Part shown: positions 48,780-59,629 of the stretch, in pieces
Layout: each line of letters opens with the position of its first letter
Position numbering within the stretch: position 1 is the first letter of the stretch
Assembly: GCF_023195515.1 (NCBI RefSeq)
Contig: NZ_JALPKR020000002.1
Coordinates: 4,503,001-4,567,000 of the forward strand
Origin: Variovorax sp. S12S4
GTDB lineage: Bacteria; Pseudomonadota; Gammaproteobacteria; Burkholderiales; Burkholderiaceae_C
DNA: 64,000 nt
Direction: 5' to 3'
Position numbers and translations under genes: made by a program
Notes under the pieces: generated by a model
Told to the model about the DNA's origin: nothing
The model's database searches: none
What the model saw: only the letters and a program-made list of their open reading frames with translations

Positions 48780-49202
48780 TCAGTCGGAAGCGCCGTCCGA
48801 CTTGAGAAACTGGGCGAACCCGGGGTCGGTGTAGGCGGCCGGGGGCAGGTCGTCCGTGAGCAGGGCGGAGTCGACGTCCGCCAGTTCGCTGGCGCGGTCT
48901 TCGTCCTGCATGACGCTGATGGTGATCAGCCCGGCCACGAGTGCGATCAACGGGATCACCGAGCCGATGCGCGTCCACCAGCCGCCGCCCATTGTGGCCA
49001 CATTGCCGGACTGGATGACCGTGGACGCCGCACGCAACTGGGGCGCCTGCTTGCGCATTGCAACGGCTTGCGCCCGTGCCACGCGCAGCCGCTCGCCGAT
49101 GTCGTGCGGCAGCTCCTGGCTGCCGGCCGACAGCCGCGCAGCCACGCGCTGGCCGAATTTATCTTCGGCGGCAAAAGAAGAGGTAGGAACCTTAGTGTTC
49201 AT
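48780..49202 (-). CDS. DUF3619-family membrane protein
   Basis: A 140-residue protein with a cytosolic N-terminal half (GQRVAARLSAGSQELPHDIGERLRVARAQAV), one membrane helix (about 90-110, IGSVIPLIALVAGLITI) and a short acidic outer tail. This layout is that of a small anti-sigma factor: a cytosolic part that could hold the sigma factor encoded just upstream. The start overlaps the sigma gene stop as ATGA. The anti-sigma role is inference from topology and operon order. Confidence 0.85.
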   Translation of the reverse strand: MNTKVPTSSFAAEDKFGQRVAARLSAGSQELPHDIGERLRVARAQAVAMRKQAPQLRAASTVIQSGNVATMGGGWWTRIGSVIPLIALVAGLITISVMQDEDRASELADVDSALLTDDLPPAAYTDPGFAQFLKSDGASD

Positions 49203-49765
49203 AGCGAAATTCCCTTGGCTTTGAGCGCCTTGCTCAAGGCGTGCACGGCCCGTGAACAATGGGTTTTGACGCTGCCTTCGGAGCAGCCCATTGCAGCGGC
49301 CGTCTCCGCCACATCCATTTCTTCCCAGTAACGCATCAGGAAAGCCTCTCGTTGACGACCTGGCAAAGCTGCGATCTGTTCTTCGATCTCGTGAAAGACC
49401 TGGGCGCGGCGGGTCGTGTCCTCGGCGCTCTCCGTTTCCCTAGAGTCGGTCGGAGAGACGAAGTTCTCCAGAAGATCGAAATCTCCGTCGTCGCCGGCCG
49501 CTTCGAAGTCGCCCAGGTTCGAGAACAGGGCGCGCCGGGTTTTCTGCCGGCGGAACCAGTCGAGCGTGCAGTTCGAAAGAATGCGCTGGAACAGCATCGG
49601 GAGCTCTTCCGGCGGCTTGTCTCCGTAGTGCTGCGCCAGCTTCATCATGCTGTCCTGCACGATGTCGAGAGCCGCTTCCTCGTCCCGCACGTGGTAGACC
49701 GAGCGCTTGAAAGCGCGCCGTTCGACGCTCTTCAGAAAGTCGGAAAGTTCTTGTTCAGTGGCCAA
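49199..49765 (-). CDS. ECF-type RNA polymerase sigma factor
   Basis: A 188-residue sigma-70 family protein. Region 2 is DEEAALDIVQDSMMKLAQHYG...FQRILSNCTLDWFRRQKTRR; region 4 is IAALPGRQREAFLMRYWEEMDVAETAAAMGCSEGSVKTHCSRAVHAL. The start is placed at TTG 49765 (ATEQELSDFL), which matches the usual N-terminus of the family in Comamonadaceae as I know it; an ATG at 49894 would add 43 residues of unrelated-looking sequence. It is the first gene of an operon with DUF3619 and DUF3106 genes and is divergent from ilvB. Confidence 0.87.
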   Translation of the reverse strand: MATEQELSDFLKSVERRAFKRSVYHVRDEEAALDIVQDSMMKLAQHYGDKPPEELPMLFQRILSNCTLDWFRRQKTRRALFSNLGDFEAAGDDGDFDLLENFVSPTDSRETESAEDTTRRAQVFHEIEEQIAALPGRQREAFLMRYWEEMDVAETAAAMGCSEGSVKTHCSRAVHALSKALKAKGISL

Positions 49766-50047
49766 GCGAGAGGGGGCACCGTGGGGCGCCGCGTGGGAAT
49801 GGGGTGTCTGGAAGCGCTTATGTTTTCCGCCGCGGATTATGCCTTCCTGCCTTTCGTCGCGGTTTTCGCGCGAAGGCCGGCGCATCGATGTCATAATCCG
49901 CGTTGCAAGTCAAAAGGCAAACGGGTCACGGTCCGGCGGAACATCAGTCCGCTCATGGCTTTGGCCTCAAGTCCTGGCGCGACCCCACAAGGGTTGGCAA
50001 GGGGCACCCAAGGTTTTTCGTTCCCGAAAAAACTACAAAGGTTGATC

Positions 50048-51832
50048 ATGGAAATCTCGAAGGCGGAGATCATCTCCGCAGCAGCCGCGTCCTCTGGCGC
50101 CGGCAATCAAACGCAAGAGCTCATGGGCGCTGAAGTGCTGGTCAAGGCACTGCAGGCCGAAGGCGTCCAGTACATCTGGGGCTATCCGGGCGGCGCGGTT
50201 CTGTACATCTACGACGCGTTCTACAAGCAGGACACCATCCAGCACGTGCTGGTGCGCCACGAGCAGGCAGCCGTGCACGCGGCCGACGGCTATGCGCGCG
50301 CCACCGGCGAAGTCGGCGTGGCGCTGGTTACCTCCGGCCCCGGGCTGACCAATGCGGTCACCGGCATTGCCACCGCGTACATGGACTCCATTCCGATGGT
50401 GATCATCTCGGGCCAGGTACCCACCGCCGCCATCGGCCTCGATGCCTTTCAGGAGTGCGACACCGTCGGCATCACGCGCCCCATCGTGAAGCACAACTTC
50501 CTCGTCAAGGACCCGAAAGACCTGGCCCTGACGATGAAAAAGGCCTTCCACATCGCACGCAGCGGCCGTCCGGGCCCGGTGGTGGTGGACGTGCCCAAGG
50601 ACGTCTCGTTCAAGAAGACCCCGTATTCAGGCTATCCCGACAAGGTCGAGATGCGCTCGTACAACCCGGTGCGCAAGGGCCACGGCGGCCAGATCCGCAA
50701 GGCGCTGAACCTGCTGCTGAACGCCAAGCGCCCCTACATCTACACGGGCGGCGGCGTGCTGCTGGGCAACGCCACCAACGAACTGCGCACGCTGGTCGAC
50801 ATGCTCGGCTATCCGGTCACCAACACGCTGATGGGCCTGGGCGCCTACCCGGCGAGCGACCGCAAGTTCCTCGGCATGCTGGGCATGCACGGCACCATCG
50901 AAGCCAACAACGCGATGCAGAACTGCGACGTGCTGCTGGCCGTGGGAGCGCGCTTCGACGACCGCGTGATCGGCAACCCGAAGCACTTTGCGATGAACGA
51001 TCGCAAGATCATCCACGTCGACATCGACCCGTCGAGCATCTCCAAGCGCGTGAAGGTCGACATTCCGATCGTCGGCGACGTGAAGGACGTGCTCACCGAG
51101 CTGATCTCGATGATCCGCGAGAGCACCACCAAGCCAGACGCCGGCGCGCTGTCCGACTGGTGGAAGACCATCGAGGCCTGGCGCTCGCGCGACTGCCTCA
51201 AGTACGACCGCGACAACAAGGATGTCATCAAGCCGCAGTACGTGGTCGAAACCCTCTGGAACATGACCAAGGATGCCGACACGTACATCACGTCGGACGT
51301 CGGCCAGCACCAGATGTGGGCCGCGCAGTACTACCGCTTCGACGAGCCGCGCCGCTGGATCAATTCGGGCGGCCTGGGCACCATGGGCGTCGGTATTCCG
51401 TATGCCATGGGCATCAAGCTCGCCAAGCCCGACTCGGAAGTGTTCACCATTACTGGCGAAGGCTCGGTGCAGATGTGCATCCAGGAACTCTCCACCTGCC
51501 TGCAATACAACACGCCGATCAAGATCTGCTCGCTCAACAACCGCTACCTGGGCATGGTGCGCCAGTGGCAGGAGATCGAATACTCCGGCCGCTACAGCCA
51601 CAGCTACATGGATGCGCTCCCCAACTTCGTGAAGCTTGCCGAGGCCTACGGCCACGTCGGCATGCTGATCGAGCGTCCACAAGACGTGGAGCCCGCGCTG
51701 CGTGAAGCGCGCAAGCTCAAGGACCGCACCGTGTTCATGGATTTCCGTACCGACCCCACCGAGAACGTGTTCCCGATGGTCAAGGCCGGCATGGGCATCA
51801 CCGAAATGCTGTTGGGCTCCGAAGATCTCTGA
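50048..51832 (+). CDS. ilvB: Acetolactate synthase, large subunit
   Basis: A 594-residue thiamine-diphosphate enzyme that makes acetolactate or acetohydroxybutyrate. The catalytic Glu lies in VRHEQAAVHAADGYARATG. The TPP-Mg motif is TGEGSVQMCIQEL...LNNRYLGMVRQW. The FAD-binding middle domain is present. The start ATG 50048 follows AAAGG. A CATAAT at 49892 may be its -10 box. It opens the ilvB-ilvH-ilvC row. No Val/Leu/Ile-rich leader peptide is visible before it. Confidence 0.95.
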   Translation: MEISKAEIISAAAASSGAGNQTQELMGAEVLVKALQAEGVQYIWGYPGGAVLYIYDAFYKQDTIQHVLVRHEQAAVHAADGYARATGEVGVALVTSGPGLTNAVTGIATAYMDSIPMVIISGQVPTAAIGLDAFQECDTVGITRPIVKHNFLVKDPKDLALTMKKAFHIARSGRPGPVVVDVPKDVSFKKTPYSGYPDKVEMRSYNPVRKGHGGQIRKALNLLLNAKRPYIYTGGGVLLGNATNELRTLVDMLGYPVTNTLMGLGAYPASDRKFLGMLGMHGTIEANNAMQNCDVLLAVGARFDDRVIGNPKHFAMNDRKIIHVDIDPSSISKRVKVDIPIVGDVKDVLTELISMIRESTTKPDAGALSDWWKTIEAWRSRDCLKYDRDNKDVIKPQYVVETLWNMTKDADTYITSDVGQHQMWAAQYYRFDEPRRWINSGGLGTMGVGIPYAMGIKLAKPDSEVFTITGEGSVQMCIQELSTCLQYNTPIKICSLNNRYLGMVRQWQEIEYSGRYSHSYMDALPNFVKLAEAYGHVGMLIERPQDVEPALREARKLKDRTVFMDFRTDPTENVFPMVKAGMGITEMLLGSEDL

Positions 51833-51939
51833 TCGACGGCGCATTCGCTCTTAACTTTACTGACGACGAATCTATTGCCCGCCAAGCCCGCGCATTACCG
51901 TGCACGGGGGAGGGCGGCGAAAAGAGGAGTCGCGCAAAC

Positions 51940-52431
51940 ATGAAACACATCATTGCAGTGCTGCTGGAAAACGAGCCCGGTGCTCTTTCCCGCGTGGTGG
52001 GCCTTTTCTCGGCCCGCGGCTACAACATCGAATCGCTGACCGTCGCACCCACCGAAGACGCGAGCCTTTCGCGGATGACCATCGTCACCGCCGGCTCCGA
52101 CGACGTGATCGAGCAGATCACCAAGCACCTGAACCGCCTGATCGAAGTGGTCAAGGTCGTCGACCTGACCGAAGGCGCCTACACCGAGCGCGAACTCATG
52201 ATGGTCAAGGTGCGCGCCGTCGGCAAGGAACGCGAAGAAATGATGCGCATGGCCGAGATCTTTCGCGGCCGCATCATCGACGTCACGGACAAGAGCTACA
52301 CCATCGAACTCACCGGCGACCACGGCAAGAACGATGCTTTCTTGGAAGCAATCGACCGTAGCGCTATCCTCGAGACTGTCCGCACCGGTGCCAGCGGCAT
52401 CGGGCGCGGCGAGCGCATCCTGCGCGTGTAG
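51940..52431 (+). CDS. ilvH: Acetolactate synthase, regulatory small subunit
   Basis: A 163-residue protein with the N-terminal ACT domain (HIIAVLLENEPGALSRVVGLFSARGYNIESL) that gives valine feedback inhibition, and the C-terminal ALS_ss_C domain (GKEREEMMRMAEIFRGRIIDV). It pairs with IlvB. It is preceded by GAGGAG and lies 107 bases after ilvB. Confidence 0.95.
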   Translation: MKHIIAVLLENEPGALSRVVGLFSARGYNIESLTVAPTEDASLSRMTIVTAGSDDVIEQITKHLNRLIEVVKVVDLTEGAYTERELMMVKVRAVGKEREEMMRMAEIFRGRIIDVTDKSYTIELTGDHGKNDAFLEAIDRSAILETVRTGASGIGRGERILRV

Positions 52432-52486
52432 GGGGTGAAGATCCCCTCAGTTTCAATGTTCTAAACCAACACATGAGGAGAAGGTA

Positions 52487-52750
52487 ATGCAAGATTTGCT
52501 GGGTTTCGAGAAGATGGTGACACCGATCATCATTCGGATTCTGTACTTCCTCGGGTTGCTGGGCGTGCTCGCCGCAACGGTCGTTTCGTTGTTCCAGGGG
52601 CGCTTCCTCGCTGCCATCGGCATCCTCGTTTTCGGCGCGATCATGGTTCGCGTCTACAGCGAACTGCTGATCCTGCTGTTCCGCATTCACGACAACCTCG
52701 TGTCCATCAACCATCAAATGAAGGACCGGAATCCCTCCGGCCAACTGTGA
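52487..52750 (+). CDS. DUF4282-type small membrane protein
   Basis: An 87-residue protein with two membrane helices (about 13-35 and 42-65: ILYFLGLLGVLAATVVSLF; IGILVFGAIMVRVYSELLIL) and the pattern RVYSELLILLFRIHDNL typical of DUF4282. The function is unknown. It lies between ilvH and ilvC with GAGGAG upstream, so it is expressed with branched-chain amino-acid genes; this position suggests a possible role in transport or membrane docking of these enzymes, which is inference only. Confidence 0.85.
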   Translation: MQDLLGFEKMVTPIIIRILYFLGLLGVLAATVVSLFQGRFLAAIGILVFGAIMVRVYSELLILLFRIHDNLVSINHQMKDRNPSGQL

Positions 52751-52791
52751 GTGAAAGCACCCCCGCCCTGGGGGTGCCAGAGATTAAATAG

Positions 52792-53820
<1,029 letters not shown>

Positions 53821-53861
53821 TCCGCAAAATGAAGCGGGCGCTGCGGCGCCTGTTTCCCGAG

Positions 53862-53886
53862 GGCCACCCGCTGGGGTGGCCTTTTT
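53862..53886 (+). terminator. Rho-independent terminator after ilvC
   Basis: GGCCACCC-GCTG-GGGTGGCC is a perfect 8-bp stem followed by TTTTT (53882-53886). Confidence 0.9.
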
Positions 53887-54003
53887 CATGTGGGGCGCAC
53901 CATGCCCCTGAACTACACTGCGAACCCATGCGATTCACAGATCAAGATGCTATCGAATGGGTAGCTGCTCACGCAGTGCCCATGAGGGACGGAGGCAAAC
54001 TCA

Positions 54004-54828
54004 ATGCATGACGACACGGTTCCCGACGAAGTGCCGCCGCGCAAGCGTCGCAAGGGCATCTACATCCTGCCGAACCTGTTCACGCTGGCCGCGTTGTTCG
54101 GCGGCTTCTATTCGGTCGTGATGGCAATGAACGGGCGCTTCGATCTTGCGGCGCTCGGCGTGTTCGCCGCCATGATTCTCGACAGCCTGGACGGCCGCGT
54201 GGCCCGCATGACCAACACGCAAAGCGCGTTCGGCGAGCAGATGGATTCGCTGTCCGACATGGTGTCTTTCGGTGCCGCGCCGGCGCTCATCGCGTACGAA
54301 TGGTCGCTCAAGGGCCTGGGCCGCTGGGGCTGGATCGCGGCTTTTGTGTATTGCGCCTGCGCGGCGCTGCGGCTCGCGCGCTTCAACGTCAACACCGGCG
54401 TGGTCGACAAGCGCTGGTTCCAGGGGCTTCCGTCGCCGGCCGCGGCCGCGCTGGTGGCCGGATTCATCTGGCTCATGACCGAATGGGGCAAGCGGGGCGG
54501 GGAGGTGCTGTACCTCTCGTGGACGCAGATCACGTGGATCACCTTCGCGTTCACGCTCTACGCGGGTCTTTCGATGGTCACCAACGCGCCGTTCTACAGC
54601 TTCAAGGACGTGCAGATGAAAAAGAGCGTGCCGTTCGTGGTGATCGTGCTGATTGCCCTGGGCATCGCGGTCATCAACATCCACCCGCCAACGGTGCTGT
54701 TCGGATTGTTCGTGGCCTATGGCCTGAGCGGCTATGTGGTGTACGCCTGGCGCAAGGCCAAGGGGCAGCAGGCCAGCGTGATCAGCACCTCGACCGAAGA
54801 GCCGGACGAGCGGGGCTTGCATAACTGA
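54004..54828 (+). CDS. pssA: CDP-diacylglycerol-serine O-phosphatidyltransferase
   Basis: A 274-residue inner-membrane enzyme of the CDP-alcohol phosphatidyltransferase family. The signature D-x2-DG-x2-AR-x8-G-x3-D-x3-D is seen as [26 protein letters not shown]. It makes phosphatidylserine for phosphatidylethanolamine synthesis. The ATG follows GGAGG. A 27-codon frame (53929-54011, MRFTDQDAIEWVAAHAV...) overlaps its start by eight bases and might couple translation. No psd gene is present between ilvC and pssA, unlike the Burkholderia order. Confidence 0.94.
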   Translation: MHDDTVPDEVPPRKRRKGIYILPNLFTLAALFGGFYSVVMAMNGRFDLAALGVFAAMILDSLDGRVARMTNTQSAFGEQMDSLSDMVSFGAAPALIAYEWSLKGLGRWGWIAAFVYCACAALRLARFNVNTGVVDKRWFQGLPSPAAAALVAGFIWLMTEWGKRGGEVLYLSWTQITWITFAFTLYAGLSMVTNAPFYSFKDVQMKKSVPFVVIVLIALGIAVINIHPPTVLFGLFVAYGLSGYVVYAWRKAKGQQASVISTSTEEPDERGLHN

Positions 54829-54857
54829 CCGCGGCTTGTGCTACATTCGCAATCCTC

Positions 54858-54914
54858 ATGACCAAGATTTCGCTGCTGGCTCTACTAGCCCTCCCTCACG
54901 GGCGGAGACGGTAG
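54858..54914 (+). CDS. leuL: Leucine-rich leader peptide of the leuA attenuator
   Basis: An 18-codon frame ([18 protein letters not shown]) with five Leu codons in seven, two of them CTA, a codon hardly used in this high-GC window. It ends at TAG 54912 and is followed by a terminator hairpin before leuA. Ribosome stalling at the Leu codons when leucine is scarce should prevent the terminator from forming. The TACATT at 54842 may be its -10 box, leaving a leader of only a few bases before the ATG. Confidence 0.8.
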   Translation: MTKISLLALLALPHGRRR

Positions 54915-54935
54915 CGCACGCGCAAATCCCTCACC

Positions 54936-54972
54936 ACGGCCCGTTCGCACCAGCAACGGGCCGTTTGTTTTT
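54936..54972 (+). terminator. leu attenuator terminator
   Basis: ACGGCCCGTT (54936-54945) pairs with AACGGGCCGT (54955-54964) around a nine-base loop, followed by TTGTTTTT. It lies 21 bases after the leader-peptide stop and 40 bases before leuA. Confidence 0.85.
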
Positions 54973-55012
54973 GGGGTTGCTGGTTGAATTCCAACCATCC
55001 AGAGAAATCGAC

Positions 55013-56716
55013 ATGCTCAAGCAACCTCAAGCCAAATACCGCGCATTCGCCCCGATCGGCCTCAAGGACCGTACCTGGCCCGATGCCGTGCTGACCAAGG
55101 CGCCCATCTGGCTGTCGACGGACCTGCGCGATGGCAACCAGGCGTTGGTCGAGCCGATGGACATTGCGCGCAAGATGCGGATGTTCGAGACGCTCGTGGC
55201 CATTGGTTTCAAGGAAATCGAAGTCGGCTTCCCCTCCGCTTCGCAAGTCGAGTTCGACTTCGTGCGCAAGCTCATCGAGGAAGACCGCATTCCCGACGAC
55301 GTGACGATCCAGGTGCTGACGCAGGCGCGCGACCACCTCATTGCGCGCACCTTCGAGTCGCTGCAAGGCGCGCCGCGTGCCATCGTTCACCTCTACAACG
55401 CGGTAGCCCCCGTGATGCGCCGCGTGGTGCTCGGCATGGACGAAGACCAGATCGTCGAGCTGGCCAGCAGCCACGCGCGCATGTTCAACGAATTCGCCGC
55501 GAAGCAGCCTGCGACGAAGTGGACCTTTCAGTATTCGCCCGAAATGTTCTCGGGCACCGATGTCGTGTTTTCCAAGCGCGTGGTCGATGCGGTCACCGAA
55601 GTCTGGGCGCCGACGCCCGAGCACAAGTGCATCGTCAACCTGCCCACCACGGTCGAGCATTCCACGCCGAACATCTTTGCCGACATGATCGAGTGGATGC
55701 ACCGCAATCTTGCGAGGCGCGATTCCATCGTGCTGTGCGTGCACCCGCACAACGACCGCGGCACCGGCACCGCGGCCGGGGAGCTGGCGCTGATGGCCGG
55801 TGCCGAGCGCATCGAAGGCTGCCTCTTCGGCAACGGCGAGCGCACCGGCAACCTCGACCTCGTGAACGTTGCGCTCAACCTCTACACGCAAGGCGTTTCG
55901 CCGGAGCTCGACTTCTCCAACATCGACGAGATCCGCGCGACGGTGGAGCACTGCAACCAGATCCCGGTGCATCCGCGCCATCCGTATGTCGGCGACCTCG
56001 TGTACACCTCGTTCTCCGGCTCGCACCAGGATGCGATCAAGAAGGCCTTTGCAGCGCGCAAGGAGGGCGACATCTGGGACATGCCCTACCTGCCCATCGA
56101 TCCGAAGGATGTGGGCCGCAGCTACGAGGCCGTGATTCGCGTCAACAGCCAGTCGGGCAAGGGCGGCATGGCCTACCTGCTCGAAAGCGAGTACGGCATC
56201 GAGATGCCGCGCCGCCTGCAGATGGAGTTCATGCAGACCGTGCAGCGCGTGATGGACGTGGCGGGTAAAGAACTCACCGCGGCCGACCTCTGGCAGCTGT
56301 TCGTTCGCGAATACGGCATCGAGGCCGCTCACTCGCTGCAGCACCGCGTGCTCGAGGAAGAAGGCGAGGGCGCCAATGCTTCGGTGGTGCTGCGCGGCAA
56401 CCTGCCGTGGGACGGTGAAATCCGCGCCATCGAAGGCCGCGGCAACGGGCCGATCGACGCCTTCACACAAGCCCTCTGCAAGGCCACTGGCCACACCGTG
56501 CGCGTGATGGACTACCACCAGCATGCGATTGGCGCGGGTGCCGATGCCAGGTCGGTGGCGTACCTCGAACTGCGCGTGGATGAAGCCCAGACGCTGTTCG
56601 GCGTGGGCATCGATGCGGACGTGATCTCGGCTTCGCTCAAGGCCATTGTCTCGGGCGTGCAGCGCGCACGCACCCGGGGCGCGCACAGCGCACAATCGGT
56701 GGTTGAAGTCGCCTGA
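55013..56716 (+). CDS. leuA: 2-isopropylmalate synthase, type 2 (long form)
   Basis: A 567-residue HMGL-like enzyme of the long LeuA type. The TIM-barrel has [15 protein letters not shown] (metal and substrate residues), [21 protein letters not shown] (metal histidines), and the C-terminal LeuA dimer domain gives leucine feedback inhibition ([26 protein letters not shown]). It catalyses the first leucine-specific step. The start ATG 55013 lies just after an attenuator; upstream in-frame codons fall in the leader. A second leuA of the other type follows 52 bases later. Confidence 0.95.
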   Translation: MLKQPQAKYRAFAPIGLKDRTWPDAVLTKAPIWLSTDLRDGNQALVEPMDIARKMRMFETLVAIGFKEIEVGFPSASQVEFDFVRKLIEEDRIPDDVTIQVLTQARDHLIARTFESLQGAPRAIVHLYNAVAPVMRRVVLGMDEDQIVELASSHARMFNEFAAKQPATKWTFQYSPEMFSGTDVVFSKRVVDAVTEVWAPTPEHKCIVNLPTTVEHSTPNIFADMIEWMHRNLARRDSIVLCVHPHNDRGTGTAAGELALMAGAERIEGCLFGNGERTGNLDLVNVALNLYTQGVSPELDFSNIDEIRATVEHCNQIPVHPRHPYVGDLVYTSFSGSHQDAIKKAFAARKEGDIWDMPYLPIDPKDVGRSYEAVIRVNSQSGKGGMAYLLESEYGIEMPRRLQMEFMQTVQRVMDVAGKELTAADLWQLFVREYGIEAAHSLQHRVLEEEGEGANASVVLRGNLPWDGEIRAIEGRGNGPIDAFTQALCKATGHTVRVMDYHQHAIGAGADARSVAYLELRVDEAQTLFGVGIDADVISASLKAIVSGVQRARTRGAHSAQSVVEVA

Positions 56717-56768
56717 AGCTGTCCGCCGCCGTACGCGCAAGGTGCAAACGAACATAAGGAAACCCACG

Positions 56769-58307
56769 ATGACCGACCAACTCATTATTTTCGACACCAC
56801 CTTGCGCGACGGCGAGCAATCGCCCGGCGCCTCGATGACGCGCGACGAAAAGCTGCGCATTGCCAAGCAGCTCGAGCGGCTCAAGGTCGACGTCATCGAA
56901 GCCGGCTTTCCGGCCAGCTCGAACGGCGACTTCGAAGCGGTCAAGGCCATTGCCAACGCCATCAAGGATTCGACGATCTGCGGCCTCTCGCGCGCCAACG
57001 ACCGCGACATTTCGCGGGCGGCCGAAGCGCTCAAGGGCGCGGCGCGCGGGCGCATCCACACCTTCATCGCGACGTCGCCCCTTCACATGGAAAAGAAGCT
57101 GCGCATGTCGCCGGACGAAGTGCATGAGCAAGCCAGGCTTGCGGTGCGCTTTGCGCGCAACCTCGTGGGAGACGTGGAGTTCAGCCCCGAAGACGGCTAT
57201 CGCAGCGACCCGGACTTTCTCTGCCGCGTGCTCGAAACCGTGATCAACGAGGGCGCCACCACCATCAACGTGCCCGACACGGTGGGCTATGCCATTCCCG
57301 AGCTCTACGGCAACTTCATCAAGATGCTGCGCGAGCGCGTGCCCAACAGCGACAAGGCCGTCTGGTCGGTGCATTGCCATAACGACCTCGGCATGGCCGT
57401 GGCCAACTCGCTGGCAGGCGTGAAGATCGGCGGCGCACGCCAGGTCGAGTGCACCATCAACGGCCTGGGCGAGCGCGCGGGCAACTGCTCGCTCGAAGAA
57501 ATCGTCATGGCCGTGAAGACCCGCAAGGACTACTTCGGGCTGGAGCTGAACGTCGACACCCGGCACATCGTGGCGGCGAGCCGCATGGTGAGCCAGACCA
57601 CGGGCTTTGTGGTGCAACCCAACAAAGCCGTGGTGGGCGCCAATGCCTTTGCGCATGCCTCGGGCATTCACCAGGACGGCGTGCTCAAGGCGCGCGACAC
57701 CTACGAGATCATGCGCGCCGAAGACGTGGGTTGGACGGCCAACAAAATCGTGCTGGGCAAGCTCAGCGGGCGCAACGCGTTCAAGCAGCGCCTGCAAGAC
57801 CTGGGCGTGACGATGGGCAGCGAAGCCGACATCAATGCCGCCTTCCTGCGCTTCAAGGAACTGGCCGACCGCAAGTCGGAGATTTTTGACGAGGACATCC
57901 TCGCGCTCGTCAGCGCCGAGGAATTGGCGCACGTTGATGAACAGTTTGCTTTTGTGTCGCTTTCCCAGCACAGCGAAACCGGCGAACGCCCCCAGGCCAA
58001 GGTCGTCTTTACCGTTCAGGGCAAGGAAGTCACGGGCGAATCCGACGGCAATGGCCCGGTTGATGCTTCTCTGAAGGCTATCGAATCGCTTGTCAAGAGC
58101 GGCGCCGAGATGGTGCTTTACTCGGTTAATGCGATTAGTGGCTCGACAGAAAGCCAAGGAGAAGTTACAGTTCGGTTACAAAATGCAGGGCGGGTAGTGA
58201 ATGGAGTAGGTGCGGACCCCGACATCGTGGTCGCATCGGCCAAGGCTTATTTGAGTGCTCTCAATAAGTTACAGAGCCAAGCTGAGAGAGTGGCGGCACA
58301 AGGTTAG
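56769..58307 (+). CDS. leuA: 2-isopropylmalate synthase, type 1
   Basis: A 512-residue LeuA of the shorter, enteric type. The barrel starts [16 protein letters not shown], metal histidines are in [15 protein letters not shown], and the [11 protein letters not shown] loop and C-terminal regulatory domain ([17 protein letters not shown]) are present. It shares the reaction but not close sequence with the preceding leuA, so the pair are distinct paralogues and not a recent duplication. The pairing may allow different leucine sensitivity or an alternative substrate (citramalate- or homocitrate-like). The start ATG 56769 gives the usual N-terminus. Confidence 0.94.
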   Translation: MTDQLIIFDTTLRDGEQSPGASMTRDEKLRIAKQLERLKVDVIEAGFPASSNGDFEAVKAIANAIKDSTICGLSRANDRDISRAAEALKGAARGRIHTFIATSPLHMEKKLRMSPDEVHEQARLAVRFARNLVGDVEFSPEDGYRSDPDFLCRVLETVINEGATTINVPDTVGYAIPELYGNFIKMLRERVPNSDKAVWSVHCHNDLGMAVANSLAGVKIGGARQVECTINGLGERAGNCSLEEIVMAVKTRKDYFGLELNVDTRHIVAASRMVSQTTGFVVQPNKAVVGANAFAHASGIHQDGVLKARDTYEIMRAEDVGWTANKIVLGKLSGRNAFKQRLQDLGVTMGSEADINAAFLRFKELADRKSEIFDEDILALVSAEELAHVDEQFAFVSLSQHSETGERPQAKVVFTVQGKEVTGESDGNGPVDASLKAIESLVKSGAEMVLYSVNAISGSTESQGEVTVRLQNAGRVVNGVGADPDIVVASAKAYLSALNKLQSQAERVAAQG

Positions 58308-58340
58308 TTTTACGAGTGATCCTTGGATTCGAGTGAAGAA

Positions 58341-58375
58341 AAGGACGCAAGTAACTGATATTGCGTGCCTTTTTT
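58341..58375 (+). terminator. Terminator after the second leuA
   Basis: GG.CGCAA pairs with TTGCG..CC around a ten-base loop, followed by six T residues (58370-58375). Confidence 0.75.
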
Positions 58376-58421
58376 GATTTCGATACACTGCGGTTCTCAT
58401 TTTGCCGCTGGAGATTTATTA

Positions 58422-59624
58422 ATGCCCGAAACCCGCCCCCGCCGAGTTTCCAGCCAGCGGTTCTTGCCCGCAGTCAAATTCGTCGCCGTCGCGCTCTGCG
58501 CCACGGCGTTTTTGCTGTCCGGTGCACAGGCCGCCAAGAAGGAAAAAACAACTGTCGCCAAGACGTCCACGGCCAAGAAGGCCGCGGGACCCGTGCCAGT
58601 GGAAGTCAAGCGTTCGGCCAAGGCGCCGCGCGCTGCCGTTGTCGCCAAGCGCGGCGGCAAGGCCGATAGAAGCGAAAAAGTCGTTCGTGGCGGCCGCAAC
58701 GTAGTGGCTTCCATTCGCCAAAAGAACGGCAAGACCGTGGTTGCCGTGCAACGCCGCTCGGTCGTTCGTGTCGAGACGCCGGCACGCCAGTCGTTCGGCC
58801 AACTGGCCGGCTTGCATGGCACCGAAGACGTGCTCGATCTGAAGTCGAGCGTTGCACTGGTGATCGACCAGGACACGCATGAAGTGCTGTTCAGCAAGAA
58901 CGACCATGCGGTGCTCCCGATTGCATCGCTCACCAAGCTGATGACCGGCCTGCTGATCAGCGAGGCCCATCTTCCTACCGACGAGCTGATCACCATCACC
59001 CAGGACGACGTCGACACCGAAAAGGGCAGCCGTTCGCGCCTGACCGTGGGTACCACGCTGTCGCGCGGCGAGCTTCTGCACCTGGCCCTGATGTCGAGCG
59101 AAAACCGCGCTGCGCACGCGCTGGGCCGTACCTATCCGGGTGGCCTTGCAACCTTCGTGAGCATCATGAACGCCAAGGCAAAGATGCTCGGCATGAAGGA
59201 CACGCGCTACGTGGAGCCCACCGGCCTGTCGAGCCGCAACCAGTCGAGTGCGCAAGACCTGGCGCTGCTCGTCAATGCCGCCTATTCCGACGCCACGGTG
59301 CGCTCGCTGTCGACTTCGCCTGAATACCAGGTCGAGGTGGGCAACCGCGTGCTGCAGTTCAACACCACCAACCGTCTCGTGAAGAGCCCGGACTGGGAAA
59401 TTGGTGTGCAGAAAACCGGCTACATCTCCGAAGCCGGCCAGTGCCTCGTGATGCAGGCCAAGGTGGCCGGGCGCAAGCTCATCATGGTGTTCCTGGACTC
59501 GGCCGGCAAGTACAGCCGCATTGCCGATGCGGAGCGGGTTCGCCGCTGGGTCGAGGCAGCGCATGCGTCTACCGGCTCGCCGGCAGCCTCGCGCAGCAAC
59601 GCGACCTACCAGGTCGCCGGCTGA
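58422..59624 (+). CDS. pbpG: D-alanyl-D-alanine endopeptidase (PbpG type)
   Basis: A 400-residue S11 peptidase. It has a signal peptide (VKFVAVALCATAFLLSGAQA), then a long Lys/Ala/Arg-rich linker (about 45-125), then the penicillin-binding domain. The active-site motifs are complete: S-x2-K in IASLTKLM, S-x-N in MSSENRAAH and K-T-G in VQKTGYIS. It trims peptidoglycan cross-links in the periplasm. No C-terminal amphipathic anchor is seen, which fits PbpG rather than DacA. The start ATG 58422 was preferred over an upstream ATC-type start. Confidence 0.9.
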   Translation: MPETRPRRVSSQRFLPAVKFVAVALCATAFLLSGAQAAKKEKTTVAKTSTAKKAAGPVPVEVKRSAKAPRAAVVAKRGGKADRSEKVVRGGRNVVASIRQKNGKTVVAVQRRSVVRVETPARQSFGQLAGLHGTEDVLDLKSSVALVIDQDTHEVLFSKNDHAVLPIASLTKLMTGLLISEAHLPTDELITITQDDVDTEKGSRSRLTVGTTLSRGELLHLALMSSENRAAHALGRTYPGGLATFVSIMNAKAKMLGMKDTRYVEPTGLSSRNQSSAQDLALLVNAAYSDATVRSLSTSPEYQVEVGNRVLQFNTTNRLVKSPDWEIGVQKTGYISEAGQCLVMQAKVAGRKLIMVFLDSAGKYSRIADAERVRRWVEAAHASTGSPAASRSNATYQVAG

Positions 59625-59629
59625 ACGAC

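Noticed and set aside
49895..50047. Leader-peptide attenuator before ilvB
   Set aside because: No short frame with a run of Val, Leu or Ile codons and no T-tailed hairpin in the gap, unlike the region before leuA.
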